A stretch of DNA of 64,000 nt, taken from assembly GCF_000974485.1 (NCBI RefSeq), contig NZ_BBOM01000006.1, forward strand, positions 837,860 to 901,859. The letters are read 5' to 3'. The notes below the pieces were generated by a model that was not told where the DNA came from, did not search any database, and was given only the letters and a program-made list of their open reading frames with translations. Every line of letters starts with the position of its first letter. The stretch's first letter is position 1. This DNA comes from Streptomyces sp. NBRC 109706 (GTDB lineage: Bacteria; Actinomycetota; Actinomycetes; Streptomycetales; Streptomycetaceae). A program made the translations under genes and the position numbers. This document shows positions 28,991-39,598 of the stretch, piece after piece.

Positions 28991-29056
28991 CGAGAGAGCG
29001 GCGGCGGGCGGTCGGTAGGCTGGCTCACCCGAGCAGCCCCAAGGAGGCCGATTCCC

Positions 29057-29272
29057 GTGGACTACATCGCCGCGCTCTTCGCGCCCACGGTGATGGCCGT
29101 CGCCTTTGTCTTCCTGATCGTGACCATCGTCAGGAGTCAGGGCGGCGCCAACAAGTACAAGGAGGACGCCGCGGTGGACGCGGCACTGGCCTCCGTCAAC
29201 ACCACGAACTCCGTTGACCCGACGGCCAGGGCCGCCGATTCCACCGCCCGCCGGGAGGCCGCCGAGGGCTGA
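29057..29272 (+). CDS. Small single-pass membrane protein
   Basis: 71-aa protein with one N-terminal membrane helix (FAPTVMAVAFVFLIVTIV, about residues 8-25) and a hydrophilic, Ala/Thr-rich cytoplasmic tail. The GTG at 29057 has a perfect AAGGAGG site 9 nt upstream, which strongly supports translation. Function unknown. Confidence 0.7.
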   Translation: MDYIAALFAPTVMAVAFVFLIVTIVRSQGGANKYKEDAAVDAALASVNTTNSVDPTARAADSTARREAAEG

Positions 29273-29332
29273 TCCGACCGGCCGAAGCGCCCGATCGGCC
29301 CGAAGGAAACGTCCGTTTTATCCCTGCGGGAC

Positions 29333-29338
29333 TATTGT
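29333..29338 (+). promoter_or_regulatory. -10 element TATTGT, leaderless start of BlaI-type gene
   Basis: TATTGT ends 7 nt before the GTG at 29346, with no Shine-Dalgarno sequence. Confidence 0.5.
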
Positions 29339-29345
29339 TCTTCCT

Positions 29346-29756
29346 GTGCCTCGGCCATTGGGAGACCTGGAAGACGCGGTGATGACCCGCGTGTGGGAGT
29401 GGAACCGCCCGGTCACGGTGCGGGAAGTTCTCGAAGATCTGCGACAGGACCGTTCGATCGCCTATACGACCGTGATGACGGTTCTGGACAACCTGCATCA
29501 GAAGGGCTGGGTGCGCCGCGAGCAGGAGGGGCGCGCCTATCGCTATGAGGCGATCTCCACTCGCGCTGCGTACTCGGCAGCTTTGATGAATGACGCGTGG
29601 TCAGAGAGCGACAACCCGGCCGCGGCTCTCGTCGCTTTCTTCGGGATGATGTCCCCCGAGCAGACCGCATCATTGCGCGGCGCCCTCCGGGTCGTGGATG
29701 TCGCCGGAGTTCGGGTGACCGCCCCCGAAGAGGAAGACCAACCGCCACAGCGATAA
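29346..29756 (+). CDS. BlaI/MecI/CopY-family winged-helix regulator
   Basis: 136-aa repressor-type protein. The N-terminal winged helix contains WNRPVTVREVLEDL, the recognition helix around SIAYTTVMTVLDNLHQKGWV and the wing RREQEGRAYRYE; the C-terminus is a short dimerization region. BlaI proteins normally respond to a BlaR/MecR sensor-protease, but none is encoded nearby, so the signal is unknown. The GTG at 29346 is selected by the -10 box; upstream in-frame codons lie in the previous intergenic region. It is followed after 10 nt by the acetyltransferase gene. Confidence 0.88.
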   Translation: MPRPLGDLEDAVMTRVWEWNRPVTVREVLEDLRQDRSIAYTTVMTVLDNLHQKGWVRREQEGRAYRYEAISTRAAYSAALMNDAWSESDNPAAALVAFFGMMSPEQTASLRGALRVVDVAGVRVTAPEEEDQPPQR

Positions 29757-29759
29757 CCT
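29754..29759 (+). promoter_or_regulatory. -10 element TAACCT, leaderless start of acetyltransferase
   Basis: TAACCT overlaps the TAA stop of the BlaI-type gene and ends 7 nt before the GTG at 29767. Confidence 0.45.
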
Positions 29760-29766
29760 CGCCGCT

Positions 29767-30285
29767 GTGTCGGAAACCCCAACGGAAGTCACTGTCCGCC
29801 GCGCCAGGACTACGGACGTCGCGACCGTGCGCCGGCTGATCGACGCCTACTCGCGCCAGCGCATCCTGCTCGACAAGGCGACGGTCACCCTTTACGAGGA
29901 CATTCAGGAGTTCTGGGTGGCCGAGCGCGACGAGGACGCGGAAGTCGTGGCCTGCGGAGCGCTGCATGTGATGTGGGAAGATCTGGCCGAGGTGCGCACT
30001 CTCGCGGTCGCCCCGACCCTCAAGGGGCAGGGTGTGGGCCACCTGGTGCTGGAGAAGTTGCTCGGGACCGCCCGCTGGCTCGGGGTCCGTCGAATTTTCT
30101 GCCTGACCTTCGAAGTCGAGTTCTTCGCCCGCCACGGGTTCATCGAGATCGGTGACGCGCCCGTTGACGGCGATGTCTACAGTGAGCTGCTGCGTTCCAA
30201 TGACGAGGGCGTCGCCGAGTTCCTGGGACTGGAACGGGTGAAGCCCAACACATTGGGTAACAGCCGCATGCTGTTGCATCTCTGA
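29767..30285 (+). CDS. GNAT amino-acid N-acetyltransferase (ArgA-like)
   Basis: 172-aa GNAT enzyme annotated in actinobacteria as amino-acid (glutamate) N-acetyltransferase, the first step of arginine synthesis. The acetyl-CoA loop is VAPTLKGQGVGHLVLEKLL, and FFARHGFIEIGDAP is typical of the short ArgA forms that lack the kinase-like domain. The GTG at 29767 lies 10 nt after the BlaI-type gene, with its own likely leaderless promoter. Whether it feeds arginine synthesis or acetylates another amine is not provable here. Confidence 0.85.
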   Translation: MSETPTEVTVRRARTTDVATVRRLIDAYSRQRILLDKATVTLYEDIQEFWVAERDEDAEVVACGALHVMWEDLAEVRTLAVAPTLKGQGVGHLVLEKLLGTARWLGVRRIFCLTFEVEFFARHGFIEIGDAPVDGDVYSELLRSNDEGVAEFLGLERVKPNTLGNSRMLLHL

Positions 30286-30447
30286 TTCATGTGACCGAGC
30301 GGCGGTTATGTCCGAATCGTCCCACCTCGTCTTAAGGGGTGACCCCAGTAATCCTGGCCCGGGGTTTGTGTTTTCCCGGCAATGACGGTTTGATTACTTG
30401 CGCAGTACCCCTAATGGTATTCGGAACTATGAAAGAGGAGTAGCCCG

Positions 30448-30798
30448 GTGGCACAGAAGGTTCAGGTCCTTCTCCTCGATGACCTCAGCGGTGGCGAGGC
30501 TGACGAGACAGTTACGTTCGCCCTGGATGGCAAGACTTACGAGATCGACCTCAACTCCGAAAACGCCGACAAGTTGCGCGATGCGCTTGAGCCCTATGTG
30601 AAGGCTGGTCGGCGTGCCGGCAGTGGCCGCGCCGCTCGGGGCCGTGGTCGGGCGGCCGTGGCGGGCGCGACCGCCGGTGGCGCCACCCAGGACACCGCGA
30701 AAATCCGCGCTTGGGCCAAGGAGAACGGATACGACGTCAATGACAGGGGCCGCGTTCCCGCGAACATCCGCGAGGCGTACGAGAAGGCCGGCGTCTGA
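30448..30798 (+). CDS. lsr2: Lsr2 nucleoid-associated protein
   Basis: 116-aa H-NS-like xenogeneic silencer that binds AT-rich DNA. The N-terminal dimerization part (KVQVLLLDDLSGGEADETV) and the C-terminal AT-hook-like RGR within NDRGRVPANI are both present, joined by a basic Arg/Gly/Ala linker. The GTG at 30448 has AAAGAGGAG about 8 nt upstream. The 160-nt upstream region is clearly lower in GC than its surroundings, suitable for autoregulation by Lsr2. lsr2 next to clpC is a conserved actinobacterial order. Confidence 0.96.
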   Translation: MAQKVQVLLLDDLSGGEADETVTFALDGKTYEIDLNSENADKLRDALEPYVKAGRRAGSGRAARGRGRAAVAGATAGGATQDTAKIRAWAKENGYDVNDRGRVPANIREAYEKAGV

Positions 30799-30976
30799 GT
30801 CGCGTCGTTATCGAACGGCCTTTCAGTCAGCCGTGGCGGTCCACGGCCTGGGTGAGGGTCCCTGTACGGGGGGTCGCGCTTTCCGGGCGGCCCCCCGAGG
30901 CATGTCCCCACCACCCGCCGGGTAGCCCCACCGCCCGCCCGGCGGCCTCCTCCCCGACCCCTCCCCGACCTCGTCC

Positions 30977-30996
30977 CCGGCCTCTTCGGAGGCCGG
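30977..30996 (+). terminator. Hairpin with TTCG loop downstream of lsr2
   Basis: Perfect 8-bp stem (CCGGCCTC/GAGGCCGG) closed by a TTCG tetraloop, 179 nt after the lsr2 stop. No T-run follows, as is usual for high-GC terminators. Confidence 0.55.
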
Positions 30997-31034
30997 TCAC
31001 GCCTCGTCGGCGTGCCGCCGCTCAGGGTGTTCGC

Positions 31035-31048
31035 GTTCGCCTGTAGCG
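31035..31048 (+). promoter_or_regulatory. Candidate ClgR operator upstream of clpC
   Basis: GTTCGC-CTGTA-GCG fits the GTTCGC-N5-GCG pattern I recall for the Clp gene activator ClgR of Streptomyces. It is 326 nt before the clpC start codon. Confidence 0.5.
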
Positions 31049-31373
31049 GATGTTCGGGACCAGTCCCGCATGGAGTGTCAGCCTTGGGGGGTAGGAAGTC
31101 CCTAATGGATGAGGGGGCGGTGGTTGTGGGTTCGTGGCTGGTATTCCCGGGGGCGTTCGCCGACGGCGTAGTCATCCGGGGCGCCATCCCTTGGCCTGCG
31201 GGAACATCGTCTCGCACTATCGGGTTGGAGCTGTTGTCGCCTGTTCGGGGCACGGAGCCGGGGACAGGGGCCACTGTCGGAATGAGCGGTCCCCCGTTGC
31301 GGGACTAAGCTGCGGAAGGACAGGGAGGGGACCGACCCCTTTACTGCCTGACCGCTCTGAGGAGCGATTAACG

Positions 31374-33896
<2,523 letters not shown>

Positions 33897-33927
33897 GCCG
33901 GGCCGCTTTCCGGAGCGGACAACGCAC

Positions 33928-33961
33928 GGGCGCCCCGTGACCCTCGGGTCACGGGGCGCCC
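33928..33961 (+). terminator. Intrinsic terminator downstream of clpC
   Basis: 16-bp perfect inverted repeat (33928-33943 with 33946-33961) beginning 31 nt after the clpC stop; very stable hairpin without a T-run. Confidence 0.75.
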
Positions 33962-34063
33962 GCGTGCGTCCGCCCGGCTGGGGTCCGCTCGCCGTGCGGA
34001 CGCGGGCGGGGGCGCTCACGATGGAGACAGCGACGCCCAGCGAGCTTTCGGAGGTGCGGGGCC

Positions 34064-34285
34064 ATGCGGCACGAGATGCGCGCCGAGTACCAGGAGACGG
34101 AGGGCGAGCAGGCCCAGCCCTGGCCGGTGAAGACCTGGCACATGGTGCGGGACGGCGAGACGGGCGCCATGTGCGGCCGGGAGCTGCGGCCCGATGCCAG
34201 GACCCTCTCCGACGACAACTGGGGCCGCACCCCCGAGCCGTTCTGCCACACCTGTGGGGCGCTCTATCTGCGCGAGGTGCCCTGA
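34064..34285 (+). CDS. Small zinc-ribbon-like hypothetical protein
   Basis: 73-aa protein with possible metal ligands His26, Cys37, Cys61 and Cys64 (CHTC), arranged like a small zinc ribbon. The ATG at 34064 has GGAGGTG 9 nt upstream. No wider family is recognised. It lies between clpC and tag and has no clear functional partner. Confidence 0.7.
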   Translation: MRHEMRAEYQETEGEQAQPWPVKTWHMVRDGETGAMCGRELRPDARTLSDDNWGRTPEPFCHTCGALYLREVP

Positions 34286-34324
34286 GCCCGCGCACCGCCG
34301 GGACCGACTGTCAGTGCCCTGCGG

Positions 34325-34330
34325 CAGACT
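34325..34330 (+). promoter_or_regulatory. Possible -10 element CAGACT before tag
   Basis: CAGACT ends 6 nt before the tag ATG at 34337. The first base deviates from TAnnnT, so support is weaker than for the other leaderless starts. Confidence 0.35.
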
Positions 34331-34336
34331 GCCCGC

Positions 34337-34921
34337 ATGGAAGACAAGCTGGCCGTCACGGGCCCGGACGGGCTGGCCCGCTGTCCCTGGGGCGTGGCTC
34401 CCGAGGACTACCGGGTCTATCACGACGAGGAGTGGGGCCGCCCCGTGCGCGGCGATGACGCGCTGTTCGAGCGGCTGTCCCTGGAGGCGTTCCAGTCGGG
34501 TCTTTCCTGGCTGACGATCCTGCGCCGCCGCGAGGGCTTCAGAGCCGCCTTCGCCGGCTTCTCGATCGCCGAGGTCGCCCGCTTCACGGAGGCGGACGCC
34601 GCCCGGCTCCTCGCCGATCCCGGGATCATCCGCAACCGCCTCAAGATCCAGGCCACGCTGGCGAACGCGGCGGTGATCGCCGACTGGGCCGATGGCGAGC
34701 TGACGGAGCTGATCTGGTCGTTCGCCCCCGATCCGGTCGGCAGGCCGGTGCCCCGTGGCACGGCGGACATCCCGGCCGTCACACCCGAGTCGACCGCCCT
34801 GGCCAAGGAGCTGAAGCGGCGCGGCATCCGATTTGTCGGCCCCACCACGGCCTATGCGCTGATGCAGGCGTGCGGCCTGGTCGACGACCATCTGGCCGAC
34901 TGCCATGTCAGACGAACCTGA
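34337..34921 (+). CDS. tag: DNA-3-methyladenine glycosylase I
   Basis: Removes 3-methyladenine from alkylated DNA. Helix-hairpin-helix glycosylase with the Tag zinc snap: Cys in RCPWG and His in YHDEEWG near the N-terminus, and His/Cys in DDHLADC near the C-terminus. Other Tag motifs: LSLEAFQSGLSWLTIL and FVGPTTAYALMQACG. 194 aa is standard. The final 17 bp overlap the following GNAT gene. Confidence 0.95.
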   Translation: MEDKLAVTGPDGLARCPWGVAPEDYRVYHDEEWGRPVRGDDALFERLSLEAFQSGLSWLTILRRREGFRAAFAGFSIAEVARFTEADAARLLADPGIIRNRLKIQATLANAAVIADWADGELTELIWSFAPDPVGRPVPRGTADIPAVTPESTALAKELKRRGIRFVGPTTAYALMQACGLVDDHLADCHVRRT

Positions 34922-35363
34922 CTGGGGTTGGTGGATCGGCGCCGCCCGTACGGTGGCCGAGGTGTTGTCCGCCGGTCCGCTCTACGACGAGCCGGCGCGG
35001 GCCGACTGGGCGGAACGGTTTCTGGCCTCGTCGGGGCATCATCTGCTGCTGGCGTATGCCGAGGGCGCCGACGGGCCGGTCGGGATGGTCTCGGGCGTCG
35101 AGATGACGCACCCCGACAAGGGCACCGAGATGTTCCTCTACGAGCTGGCCGTGGCGCCCGCGCACCGCCGGCGCGGGGTGGGGCGTGGCCTGGTGGAGGC
35201 GCTGGCCGGGCTGGCGCGCGAGCGGGGCTGCCACGGGATGTGGGTGGGGGTGGACACGGACAACGAGCCGGCCCTGGCGACCTACCGTTCGGCCGGCGGC
35301 AGCTCCGAGGGGCCCTGCACGGTGGTGAGCTGGTCGCTGGGCGGTCCGTCCGCCGCGTCCTGA
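34905..35363 (+). CDS. GNAT-family N-acetyltransferase
   Basis: 152-aa acetyltransferase with the acetyl-CoA-binding R/Q-x-x-G-x-G/A loop VAPAHRRRGVGRGLVEALA and a typical late beta strand (GMWVGVDTDNEPALATYRSAGG). Resembles the AAC(3)-I/aminoglycoside-acetyltransferase-like GNAT branch, but the substrate cannot be told. It starts inside the last codons of tag (17-bp overlap), and its 3' end overlaps the convergent HxlR gene by 82 bp. Confidence 0.82.
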   Translation: MSDEPDWGWWIGAARTVAEVLSAGPLYDEPARADWAERFLASSGHHLLLAYAEGADGPVGMVSGVEMTHPDKGTEMFLYELAVAPAHRRRGVGRGLVEALAGLARERGCHGMWVGVDTDNEPALATYRSAGGSSEGPCTVVSWSLGGPSAAS

Positions 35364-35686
35364 GCGGCCAGCACCTCGGGGCCGTGCCGATGGGCCCAGT
35401 CGCCGACCGCGTCGAGCGCGGGCAGCAGGCCGCGCCCCAGCGCGGTCAGCCGGTAGTCGACCCGGGGCGGCGCCTCGGCGAACCGTTCACGGGCCACCAG
35501 CCCGTCGCGTTCCAGCCGGCGCAGCGTCTCGTGCAGCACCTTGCCGCTGATGCCGCCGATCCGCCGGCGCAGTTCGGCGGGGCGGCGCGGTCCGTCGCGC
35601 AGTGCCCACACCAGCACCCCGCTCCAGGTGTTTCCCAGCAGGTCGAACGCCAGCCTGGCCGGGCAGTCCGCCATGAAGTCGGGCAT
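35282..35686 (-). CDS. HxlR-family winged-helix regulator
   Basis: 134-aa HxlR/MarR-like regulator: CPARLAFDLLGNTWSGVLVWALRDGPRRPAELRRRIGG region (helix-turn-helix, quoted in parts: N-terminal Cys8, then LLGNTW), then KVLHETLRRLERDGLV and the wing. The N-terminal Cys8 is conserved in redox-sensing members. The ATG at 35686 has GGGAGGGG 5-6 nt upstream. It diverges from the oxidoreductase at 35800 (113 nt apart), the usual arrangement of an HxlR protein and its target gene. Its last 82 bp lie antisense to the end of the GNAT gene. Confidence 0.87.
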   Translation of the reverse strand: MPDFMADCPARLAFDLLGNTWSGVLVWALRDGPRRPAELRRRIGGISGKVLHETLRRLERDGLVARERFAEAPPRVDYRLTALGRGLLPALDAVGDWAHRHGPEVLAAQDAADGPPSDQLTTVQGPSELPPAER

Positions 35687-35799
35687 CGGACCCCTCCCTC
35701 CGTCCCAGGGTGTCACTCCGACGGTTACCGCGCGGTGCCCATCGGGCTGCCTAGTCTCGTCGAGTCCGACCCGGAACGTGCGAAGGAGCTGGATCGACC

Positions 35800-36513
35800 G
35801 TGGACATCGGGGTGTTGGGGGCCGGCCGGATGGCCGAGGCGTTGGGGAGCCACTGGGCGCGGGCCGGGCATCGGCTGCTGGTGAGCGGGCGCGATCCGGG
35901 GCGGGCGGCGGCGCTGGCCGCCCGGCTGGGGCCGGCGGCGCGGGCCGGTGACTTCGCCGAGGCCGCGGCGTTCGGCGAGGTGGTGCTGTTGGCGATCCGC
36001 GCCGAGGGCGCGTTGGACGTGCTGGCGGCGGCCGGCGCCGCCCGGGGCGCGCTGGCCGGGCGGATCCTGATCGACTGCGTCAACGAGGTGGCGCCCGGCT
36101 TTGTGCCGGCCTCGGACGGGGGCCCCTCGATGGCCGCCCGCGTCGCCGGGGCGGCGCCGGGGGCCCGGGTGGTGAAGGGCTTCAACCTCTGCCACGAGGA
36201 CGTCTGGCGGATGACCCCGCCGGTCTTCGACGGGGTCCCGCTGGCGGTCCCGCTCTGCGGGGACGATCCGGCGGCGCTGGAGACGGTCCGCCGGCTGGTC
36301 CGCGATCTCGGCTGTGTCCCCCAGGTCGGCGGCGGCCTGGCCAGGGCCGGGCTGTTGGAGGCGACGGCCGCGCTGGTGATCGGCCTGTGGGTGGGCGCGG
36401 GCGAGGACGCCAGGGCGATGCTGCCGCCGCTGAGCCATGCCGCCGGCCCACCCGCCGGCGCGCACAGCGCCCCGGGGGCCGCTCGGGATCAGTCGGCGCC
36501 CGGCAGCCGGTAG
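35800..36513 (+). CDS. NAD(P)/F420-type oxidoreductase (NADP oxidoreductase, coenzyme F420-dependent family)
   Basis: 237-aa Rossmann protein with MDIGVLGAGRMAEALG at the very N-terminus, SGRDPG at the NADP-phosphate position, and a C-terminal part with VVKGFNLCHEDV typical of NADPH:F420 reductase-like proteins. The GTG at 35800 has GAAGGAG about 11 nt upstream, and a TAGTCT box near 35751 may be the -10. Probably controlled by the divergent HxlR regulator. The 3' end overlaps mutY by 25 bp. Confidence 0.82.
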   Translation: MDIGVLGAGRMAEALGSHWARAGHRLLVSGRDPGRAAALAARLGPAARAGDFAEAAAFGEVVLLAIRAEGALDVLAAAGAARGALAGRILIDCVNEVAPGFVPASDGGPSMAARVAGAAPGARVVKGFNLCHEDVWRMTPPVFDGVPLAVPLCGDDPAALETVRRLVRDLGCVPQVGGGLARAGLLEATAALVIGLWVGAGEDARAMLPPLSHAAGPPAGAHSAPGAARDQSAPGSR

Positions 36514-37421
36514 CGGCCGTCGGGCAGGCGCTCGGCCAGACCGTCGCTGAGCAGCCCGCCCAGCGCCCTGGCCCGCTGCTCCTGGTCGTGCCAGACCCGG
36601 TCGAGCACCGCGCGGGGCACCGGCGTCGCCGACTCGCGGAGCACGGCCAGCAGCTTGCCGCGTACCTGCCGGTCGGTGCCCACATAGGTCTGGCCCCGGC
36701 GGGGCGCGCCCTGGTGCGCCGGGGATCCGGCGCGCCGCCAGGCGCACAGCTCCGCGATGGGGCAGCGGCCGCACTCGGGGGAGCGCGCGGTGCAGAGCAG
36801 CGCGCCCAGCTCCATGGTGGCCGCCGCCCAACGGGCCGCCGTGGTCGGTTCGTCGGGCAGCAGCATCCGGGCCAGCTTGCGTTCGGCCGCGGTGGTGGCG
36901 TTGGGCGGGTACTCGGTCCCGGTGACCGCCCGGGCGAAGACCCGTCGCACATTGGTGTCGAGCACCGCGTGCCGTTGCTGGTAGGCGAACGAGGCCACGG
37001 CCGCCGCCGTGTACTCGCCGACGCCCGGCAGCGCCAGCAGCTGGTGGTGGTCGGTCGGCACCTCGCCGCCATGACGTTCCGCTATGGCGGCGGCGGCCCC
37101 GTGGAGGCGCAGAGCCCGCCTGGGGTAGCCGAGCCGGCCCCAGGCGCGGACCGCCTCGCCGGCCGCCTCGGCGGCCAGGTCGGCGGGGCGTGGCCAGCGT
37201 TTCAGCCACTCCTCGTAGACCGGCAGCACCCGGCTGACCGGGGTCTGCTGAAGCATGAACTCACTGACCATGACGCCCCAGGCGCCGGCCTCGGGCCGTC
37301 GCCAGGGCAGGTCACGGGCGTTGTGGTGGAACCACTCGATCACCGGCGTGTGGAGGGCCAGGGGGTCCGTTTCCGGAGCCGCTTCGCCCGGCGCTGTCTC
37401 AGTCGCAGTCGTCGCAGTCAT
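36489..37421 (-). CDS. mutY: A/G-specific adenine glycosylase
   Basis: Removes adenine mispaired with 8-oxoguanine. The catalytic Glu lies in SEFMLQQTPV, helix-hairpin-helix LPGVGEYTAAA, the Asp in VLDTNVRRV, and an iron-sulfur loop C-x6-C-x2-C-x5-C (CTARSPECGRCPIAELC). 310 aa, with a short C-terminal domain that lacks much of the MutT-like 8-oxoG recognition module seen in E. coli, as in many actinobacteria. The ATG at 37421 is preferred over distant in-frame codons upstream. Confidence 0.94.
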   Translation of the reverse strand: MTATTATETAPGEAAPETDPLALHTPVIEWFHHNARDLPWRRPEAGAWGVMVSEFMLQQTPVSRVLPVYEEWLKRWPRPADLAAEAAGEAVRAWGRLGYPRRALRLHGAAAAIAERHGGEVPTDHHQLLALPGVGEYTAAAVASFAYQQRHAVLDTNVRRVFARAVTGTEYPPNATTAAERKLARMLLPDEPTTAARWAAATMELGALLCTARSPECGRCPIAELCAWRRAGSPAHQGAPRRGQTYVGTDRQVRGKLLAVLRESATPVPRAVLDRVWHDQEQRARALGGLLSDGLAERLPDGRYRLPGAD

Positions 37422-37542
37422 GGCAAGGGCGATCCTGGCATGGCCGGGGCACGGCACAAAGCGGACGGTGCTTCGCGCGTGTTGATACCCAACGGTGTCC
37501 TCGCAAGTCGAGGTCGGGCATTCGGGTGTGTCCGAAGTCTCG

Positions 37543-37548
37543 TAAGGT
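37543..37548 (+). promoter_or_regulatory. -10 element TAAGGT, leaderless start
   Basis: TAAGGT ends 6 nt before the GTG at 37555. Confidence 0.5.
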
Positions 37549-37554
37549 TTCCGC

Positions 37555-38373
37555 GTGGGATCACTGCGAACTCCGGTCGGCCCGTTGCCCTCCGCCATCT
37601 ACTGGCGCCGTAGGGGCGTTGTGCTGTTGCTGGTCGCCGTGGTGGCGCTGCTCGTCTTCTGGGCCATACGTTCCACCGGTGGGGACAGCGACAACACGGC
37701 CGGTCAGGACGACGGCAAGGGCCCGGCGGAGTCGATCACCCCGGGGCCCACTCCCTCCGAGTCCCTGATCGAGGAGCGCCCCGGCGGCCGGGAGGAGAAC
37801 GGCGGCGGGGACGGTGACGAGACCGGCGACGCGGACGGGGGCGAGGACGGCGGCGCGGAGGGGGACGGCGACGGCGAGTCGGGCGACGCGGGGAACGGCG
37901 AGGACGTCGAGGGTGGCTCCGGCAGCACCGACGGCGGCGCCTCCGGCGGCGCGGGCGGCGATCCCGCGGGCCTGCCGGCCTGTGATCCCGGCGCGGTGAC
38001 CCTCTCGCTGAGCAGCGACGCCAACGACTACGCCCCCGGGCAGCGCCCCGAACTGCGGCTGACCGCGCAGAACGGCGGCGACTCCGCCTGCCGAGTCGAC
38101 TTCGGCCACCAGACGTTGACCCTGACCGTGGTGGACGACCAGGACAACCAGGTGTTCTCGTCCGCCGAGTGCCCCGACACGGCCGCCAGCCGGCCCACCG
38201 CCGTGCCGGCGGGCGGCACCGCCGACCACACCGTCACCTGGGACCTGCGCCACTCCGTCGCCGACTGCGAAGCCGAGCCGGGACCCGCCGCCGAGCCCGG
38301 CACCTACCTGGCGATGGCCGAGCTCGCCGGCTACCCGGTGGCGCAGACCCCGTTCCGGCTGGAGGCCGACTAG
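37555..38373 (+). CDS. Membrane-anchored extracytoplasmic protein with acidic linker
   Basis: 272-aa protein: short basic N-terminus, one membrane helix (about residues 21-39), a roughly 90-residue Gly/Asp/Glu-rich linker, then a compact C-terminal beta domain (CDPGAVTLSLSSDANDYAPG onward) with four Cys that may form disulfides outside the cell. The C-terminal part resembles the immunoglobulin-like domains found in actinobacterial cell-surface proteins. No enzymatic motif. GTG 37555 is supported by the -10 box 6 nt upstream. Function unknown. Confidence 0.78.
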   Translation: MGSLRTPVGPLPSAIYWRRRGVVLLLVAVVALLVFWAIRSTGGDSDNTAGQDDGKGPAESITPGPTPSESLIEERPGGREENGGGDGDETGDADGGEDGGAEGDGDGESGDAGNGEDVEGGSGSTDGGASGGAGGDPAGLPACDPGAVTLSLSSDANDYAPGQRPELRLTAQNGGDSACRVDFGHQTLTLTVVDDQDNQVFSSAECPDTAASRPTAVPAGGTADHTVTWDLRHSVADCEAEPGPAAEPGTYLAMAELAGYPVAQTPFRLEAD

Positions 38374-38429
38374 GACTTGTCCGGGCCGGCACCGGCACCG
38401 GGCCGCGCCCGGGCATCGGGCGCCGCCGC

Positions 38430-39554
38430 TCAGACGTAGCGTTCGAGGATGGAGGACTCGGCCAGGCGGGAAAGGCCCTCGCGTACCGAGCGGGCCCTGG
38501 TCTCGCCGACGCCGTCCACCGCCTGGAGATCGTCCACGCTGGCGGCCAACAGCTTCTGCAGGCCGCCGAAGTGGTCCACCAGGCGGTCGATGACCAGGCC
38601 GGGCAGCCGGGGGATCTTCGCCAACAGCCGGAAGCCGCGCGGCGAGACCGCCGTGTCCAGCGACTCGGGGGCGACGCTGTACCCCAGGGCCCGGGCCACC
38701 AGCGGCAGTTCCAGCAGCTCGGCATGGCCGAGGGAGTCCAGCTCGGTGAGCGCGGTGCCGACCTTGCGGGAGCGCTTCCCGCCGGCCTCCGGGAGGTAGT
38801 CCCGCACGATCAGCTGGCGTTCGGGCTCCACGCCGGCGATCAGCTCGTCCAACTGGAGCGACAGCAGCCGACCGTCCGTGCCCAACTCCACGACGTACTC
38901 GGCGATTTCGACGGCGATCCGGCGGACCATCTCCAGCCGTTGCGCCACCGCGGCCACATCCCGCACCGTGACCAGGTCCTCGATCTCCAGCGCGGAGAGC
39001 GTGCCCGCCACCTCGTCGAGCCGCAGCTTGTACCGCTCCAGCGTGGCGAGCGCCTGGTTGGCCCGGGACAGAATGGCGCCCGAATCCTCCAACACCCGCC
39101 GCTGGCCGTCCAGATAGAGCGCGATCAGCCGCATCGACTGGCTGACGGAGACCACCGGGAACCCCGTCTGGATGGAGACCCGCTGGGCCGTGCGGTGCCG
39201 GGTGCCCGTCTCCTCGGTGGGGATGCTGGGATCGGGCACCAGCTGCACGCCGGCCCGGACGATGCGGGAGATGTCGCGGTCGACGATCACCGCGCCGTCC
39301 AGCTTGCACAGCTCGCGCAGCCGGGTGGCGGTGAACTCGACGTCCAGCACGAAGCCGCCCGTGCAGAGCGATTCGACGGTGCGGTCGACGCCCAGCACGA
39401 TCAGCCCGCCGGTGTTGCCCCGCAGGATGCGCTCCAGGCCGTCACGGAGCTGGGTGCCAGGGGCGACCGCGCTCAGCGCGGCGCGCAGCAGACCGTCCGT
39501 GCCCGAGCCACTCCCGGCCCTGCCGGGATTCGCCGGCCGGTCGCTGGCTGCCAT
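38430..39554 (-). CDS. disA: DNA integrity scanning diadenylate cyclase DisA
   Basis: Makes cyclic di-AMP from two ATP and pauses at branched DNA. 374 aa: DAC domain with catalytic DGA at residues 86-88 and RHR at 119-121, central helical linker, and a C-terminal helix-hairpin-helix DNA-binding domain ([19 protein letters not shown]). In Streptomyces c-di-AMP controls osmotic and potassium balance. The ATG at 39554 has GGAGG 5 nt upstream. It lies 44 nt downstream of radA on the same strand, the conserved radA-disA pair. Confidence 0.97.
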   Translation of the reverse strand: MAASDRPANPGRAGSGSGTDGLLRAALSAVAPGTQLRDGLERILRGNTGGLIVLGVDRTVESLCTGGFVLDVEFTATRLRELCKLDGAVIVDRDISRIVRAGVQLVPDPSIPTEETGTRHRTAQRVSIQTGFPVVSVSQSMRLIALYLDGQRRVLEDSGAILSRANQALATLERYKLRLDEVAGTLSALEIEDLVTVRDVAAVAQRLEMVRRIAVEIAEYVVELGTDGRLLSLQLDELIAGVEPERQLIVRDYLPEAGGKRSRKVGTALTELDSLGHAELLELPLVARALGYSVAPESLDTAVSPRGFRLLAKIPRLPGLVIDRLVDHFGGLQKLLAASVDDLQAVDGVGETRARSVREGLSRLAESSILERYV

Positions 39555-39598
39555 GCAATCCTCCGGGGGGACGAAACCGCGCTTCTGAGCGGTTGAGT

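Larger units (their letters stand above)
30799..31373. other. 575-nt intergenic region between lsr2 and clpC
   Basis: No gene. It holds a short CCGTGG/CCACGG hairpin (30831-30846), a strong UUCG hairpin (30977-30996), a ClgR-type site (31035-31048), a CGGGAC-CA-GTCCCG palindrome (31055-31068) and a long clpC leader. A TAAGCT box near 31306 could be the clpC -10. Confidence 0.6.

Noticed and set aside
30831..30846. CCGTGG/CCACGG hairpin just after lsr2
   Set aside because: Only 6 bp with no T-run; the longer UUCG hairpin downstream is the better terminator candidate.
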